From: Ephydatia muelleri
Taxonomy: Eukaryota > Porifera > Demospongiae > Spongillida > Spongillidae
DNA length: 64,000 nt
Reading direction: 5' to 3'
Assembly (NCBI GenBank): GCA_013339895.1
Contig: JABACO010000016.1
Coordinates: forward strand, 4,235,767 to 4,299,766
The stretch's first letter is position 1. Each line of letters begins with the position of its first letter. A model generated the notes under the pieces. It searched no databases. It was not told where the DNA came from and saw only the letters and a list, made by a program, of their open reading frames with translations. Positions 60,776 to 64,000 of this stretch are shown here, piece by piece. Both the position numbers and the translations under genes were made by a program.

Positions 60776-63700
60776 GGTGTCCTCCTCCCACTTCAGCTAG
60801 GAGTGAGGTGTCCTCCTCTCCCTTCAGCTAGGTGAAACTAAAAGTATGTATTTACTATTGGTCACATGCATAGTGTAAATAATTATACTAAATATGTTGC
60901 TTCAATTTACTTTTGAGTATTGAAGTGAGGTGTTCCCTCTCCCTTGAGGCTACGAGTGAGGTGTCTTCTCTCTTCAGCTAGGAGTGAGGTGTCCTCGCCC
61001 TTCAGCTAGGAGTGAGGTGTCGCCTCTCCCTTCAGTAGGAGTGAGGTGTCCTCTCCCCCATTCAGCTAGGAGTTTGAGGGAGCACTGTAAGCTGTTTGAA
61101 GTTTGCTATAAGGTAAAACTAAAAGTATGTATTTACTATTGGTCGCATAGAAAGTGTTGATAAATATGTTGCTCCAATTTACTTTTGAGTATTCAAGTGA
61201 GGTGTCCTGCCCTCTCGCCCCCCCCCCCCCCTCCCCCCAGCTAGGAGTGAGGTTTCCTCCTCCTCCTTCAGCTAGGAGTGAGGTGTCCTCTCCCCCTTCA
61301 GCTAGGAGTGAGATGTTCCCCTCCCCCTTCAGCTAGGAGTGTGGTGTCCTCCCACTTCAGCTAGGAGTGAGGTTTCCTCCTCCCCCTTCAGCTAGGAGTA
61401 AGGTGTCCTCCTCCCCCTTCAGCTAGGAGTGAGGTGTCCTCCTCCCCCTTCAGCTAGGAGTAAGGTGTCCTCCTCCCCCTTCAGCTAGGAGTGAGGTGTC
61501 CTCCTCTCCCTTCTGCTAGGTGAAACTAAAAGTATGTATTTACTATTGGTCACATACATAGTGTAAATAATTGTACTAAATATGTTGCTTCAATTTACTT
61601 TTGAGTATTCAAGTGAGGTGTCCTGCCCCTCCCCCCCCCACCCTCCCCCAACTTCAGCTAGGAGTGAGATGTTCCCCCCCCCCCCCCCCCTTCAGCTAGG
61701 AGTGAGATGTCCTCTCCCTTTAGCTAGGAGTGAGATGTCCTCCCTTTTCAGGTAGGAGTGAGGTTTCCTCTCCCCCTTCAGCTAGGAGTGAGGTGTTCCC
61801 TCCCCCTTCAGCTAGGAGTGAGGTGTCCTCTTCCCCCTTCAGCTAGGAGTTTGAGGGAGCAGTGTAAGCTGTTTGATGTTTGCTACTTGGTAAAACTAAA
61901 AGTATGTATTTACTATTGGTCACATACATAGTGTTGATAAATATGTTGCTCCAATTTACTTTTGAGTATTTATATGAGGTGTCCTGCCCTCCTGCCCACC
62001 CCCCCCCCCCCCCCCCCCCCCCCTTCCGCTAGGAGTGAGGTATTCCGTCTCCCTTCCGCTAATAGTGAGGTGTCCCCTCTCCCTTAAGCTAGGAGTGAGG
62101 TGTTCTTCCCCTATCAGCTAATAGTGAGGTGTCCTCTCCCCCTTCAGCTAGGAGTGAGGTGTCTCCTCCCCCTCCAGCTAGGAGTGAGGTGTCCCCTCCC
62201 CCTTTAGCTAGGAGTGAGGTGTCCTCCTCTCCCTTCTGCTAGGTGAAACTAAAAGTATGTATTTACTATTGGTCACATACATAGTGTAAATAATTGTACT
62301 AAATATGTTGCTTCAATTTACTTTTGAGTATTCAAGTGAGGTGTCCTGCCCCCCCCCCCCCCCCACCCTCCCCCAACTTCAGCTAAGAGTGAGATGTTCC
62401 CCCCCCCCCCCCCCCCCCCCCCCCACCCCCCCCCCCCTTCAGCTAGGAGTGAGATGTGCTCTCCCTTTAGCTAGGAGTGAGATGTCCTCCCCTTTCAGGT
62501 AGGAGTGAGGTTTCCTCTCCCCATTCAGCTAGGAGTGAGGTGTTCCCTCCCCCTTCAGCTAGGAGTGAGGTGTCCTCTTCCCCCTTCAGCTAGGATTTTG
62601 AGGGAGCAATGTAAGCTGTTTGATGTTTGCTACTTGGTAAAACTAAAAGTATGTATTTACTAATGGTCACATACATAATGTTGATTGATATGTTGCTCCA
62701 ATTGACTTTTGAGTATTTAAGTGAGGTGTCCTGCCCTCCTGCCCACCCCCCCCCCCCCCCCCCTTTCCGCTAGGAGTGAGGTATTCCCTCTCCCTTCCGC
62801 TAATAGTGAGGTGTCCCCTCTCCCTTAAGCTAGGAGTGAGGTGTCCTCCCCCTTCAGCTAATAGTGAGGTGTCCTCTCCCCCTTCAGCTAGGAGTGAGGT
62901 GTCTCCTCCCCCTCCAGCTAGGAGTGAGGTGTCGCCTCTCCCTTCAGTAGGAGTGAGGTGTCCTCTCCCCCTTCAGCTAGTATTTTGAAGGAGCACTGTA
63001 AGCTGTTTGAAGTTTGCTGTAAGGTAAAACTAAAAGTATGTATTTACTATTGGTCGCATACATAGTGTTGATAAATATGTTGCTCCAATTTACTTTTGAG
63101 TATTCAAGTGAGGTGTCCTGCCCTCTCGCCCCCCCCCCCTCCCCCCAGCTAGGAGTGAGGTGTCCTCCTCCCCCTTCAGCTAGGAGTGAGGTGTCCTCTC
63201 CCCCTTCAGCTAGGAGTGAGATGTTCCTCTCCCCCTTCAGCTAGGAGTGAGATGTCCTCCCACTTCAGCTAGGAGTGAGGTGTCCTCCCCCTTCAGCTAG
63301 GAGTGAGGTGTCCTCTCCCCCTTCAGCTATGAGTGAGGTGTCCTCCTCTCCCTTCAGCTAGGTGAAACTAAAAGTATGTATTTACTATTGGTCACATACA
63401 TAGTGTAAATAATTATACTAAATATGTTGCTTCAATTTACTTTTGAGTATTCAAGTGAGGTGTCCTGCCCCGCCCCCCCCCCCCCCCCCCCCTCCCCAAT
63501 TTCAGCTAGGAGTGAGATGTTCCCCCCCCTTCAGCGAGGAGTGAGGTGTCCTCTCCCTTTAGCTAGGAGTGAGATGTCCTCCCCTTTCAGGTAGGAGTGA
63601 GGTTTCCTCTCCCCATTCAGCTAGGAGTGAGATGTTCCCTCCCCCTTCAGCTTGTAGTGAGGTGTCCTCCCCCTTCAGCTAGGTGTGAGTTGTCCTCTCC

Positions 63701-64000
63701 CCCTTCAGCTAGGAGTGATGTGTCCTCTCCCCCTTCAGCAAGTGAGGTGTACTCCTCCCCCTTCAGCTAGGAGTGAGGTGTCCTCCTCCCCCTTCAGCTA
63801 GGAGTGAGGTGTCCTCCTCCCACTTCAGCTAGAAGTGAGGTTTCCTCCTCTCCCTTCTGCTAGGTGAAACTAAAAGTATGTATTTACTATTGGTCACATA
63901 CATAGTGTAAATAATTGTACTAAATATGTTGCTTCAATTTACTTTTGAGTATTCAAGTGAGGTGTCCTGCCCCCCCCCCCCCCCCCACCCTCCCCCAACT
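60776..64000. repeat. Satellite array, zone 2 continued, running out of the window
   Basis: Same organisation as before the TRIM: spacer B at about 60831, 61517, 62237, 63360 and 63863; spacer A at about 61070, 61848, 62595 and 62975. Poly-C tracts follow most spacers, including 62400-62424 and the final one near 63972-63986. The segment 60831-61330 closely repeats 59125-59600. The array has not ended at 64000. Confidence 0.95.

Noticed and set aside
36563..63244. Many + strand open frames of 60-110 aa rich in Ser, Pro, Arg, Val and Leu
   Set aside because: They are translations of the 30-bp satellite unit; they begin and end with unit-length slips and spacer stops, and show no domain.
36392..64000. 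CRISPR-like array (30-bp repeats with spacers)
   Set aside because: The spacers are two recurring families rather than unique sequences, the repeats lie in multi-copy blocks, and the DNA is clearly eukaryotic.

Overview
This window looks like nuclear DNA of a marine non-bilaterian animal, most plausibly a sponge. The reasons are spliced genes with GT-AG introns, many small transposons, abundant microsatellites, frequent ACATGTA-type words, and retroelement remnants of a kind I associate with sponge and cnidarian genomes. The organism assignment is inference. There are no operons, ribosome binding sites or CRISPR arrays.

Three cellular genes can be supported. (1) A complete annexin on the + strand (coding exons between 8479 and 13511; 320 aa when spliced) has four annexin repeats, each with an intact type II calcium site. 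(2) A ten-exon + strand gene of unknown function (18455-29920; 230 aa) joins in phase from start to stop. (3) Ribosomal protein S5/uS7 (RPS5) lies on the - strand (33738-35250; six coding exons, 209 aa), with a 5'TOP-like leader at 35430-35478.

Layout. 1-5560 is repeat territory: purine-rich minisatellites, two decayed retroelement C-termini (about 1495-1862 + and 3295-3873 -), an inverted pyrimidine-rich minisatellite and a 160-bp tandem repeat. At 6295-6456 (-) is a broken copy of annexin exon 7. The annexin gene carries two MITEs in intron 2. A 2.8-kb DNA transposon with a multi-exon, damaged transposase gene fills 15515-18356 and ends 98 bp before the start codon of the unknown gene. Intron 1 of that gene holds a 621-bp terminal-inverted-repeat element with a 5-bp target duplication, poly-G tracts and a GATGGGGATGGAGGT-type minisatellite. 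Introns 7 to 9 contain an old tandem segmental duplication. A frameshifted fragment of a DUF3504/Crypton-type recombinase-like protein lies at 32020-32335.

From about 36392 to the window end (more than 27.6 kb, continuing outside) there is one giant head-to-tail satellite. A roughly 30-bp unit (core CAGCTAGGAGTGAGGTGTCC plus a pyrimidine tract) makes up the first 3.8 kb in about 1.03-kb higher-order repeats. From 40.2 kb onward, blocks of the same unit are punctuated about 57 times by one of two related AT-rich spacers (A about 125 bp, B about 95 bp), nearly always followed by a poly-C tract. A very young 895-bp TRIM-like LTR element sits inside the array (59881-60775) with almost identical LTRs and a perfect GGTGT target duplication. 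The proline-, serine- and cysteine/valine-rich open frames across the array and microsatellites are repeat artefacts, not genes.
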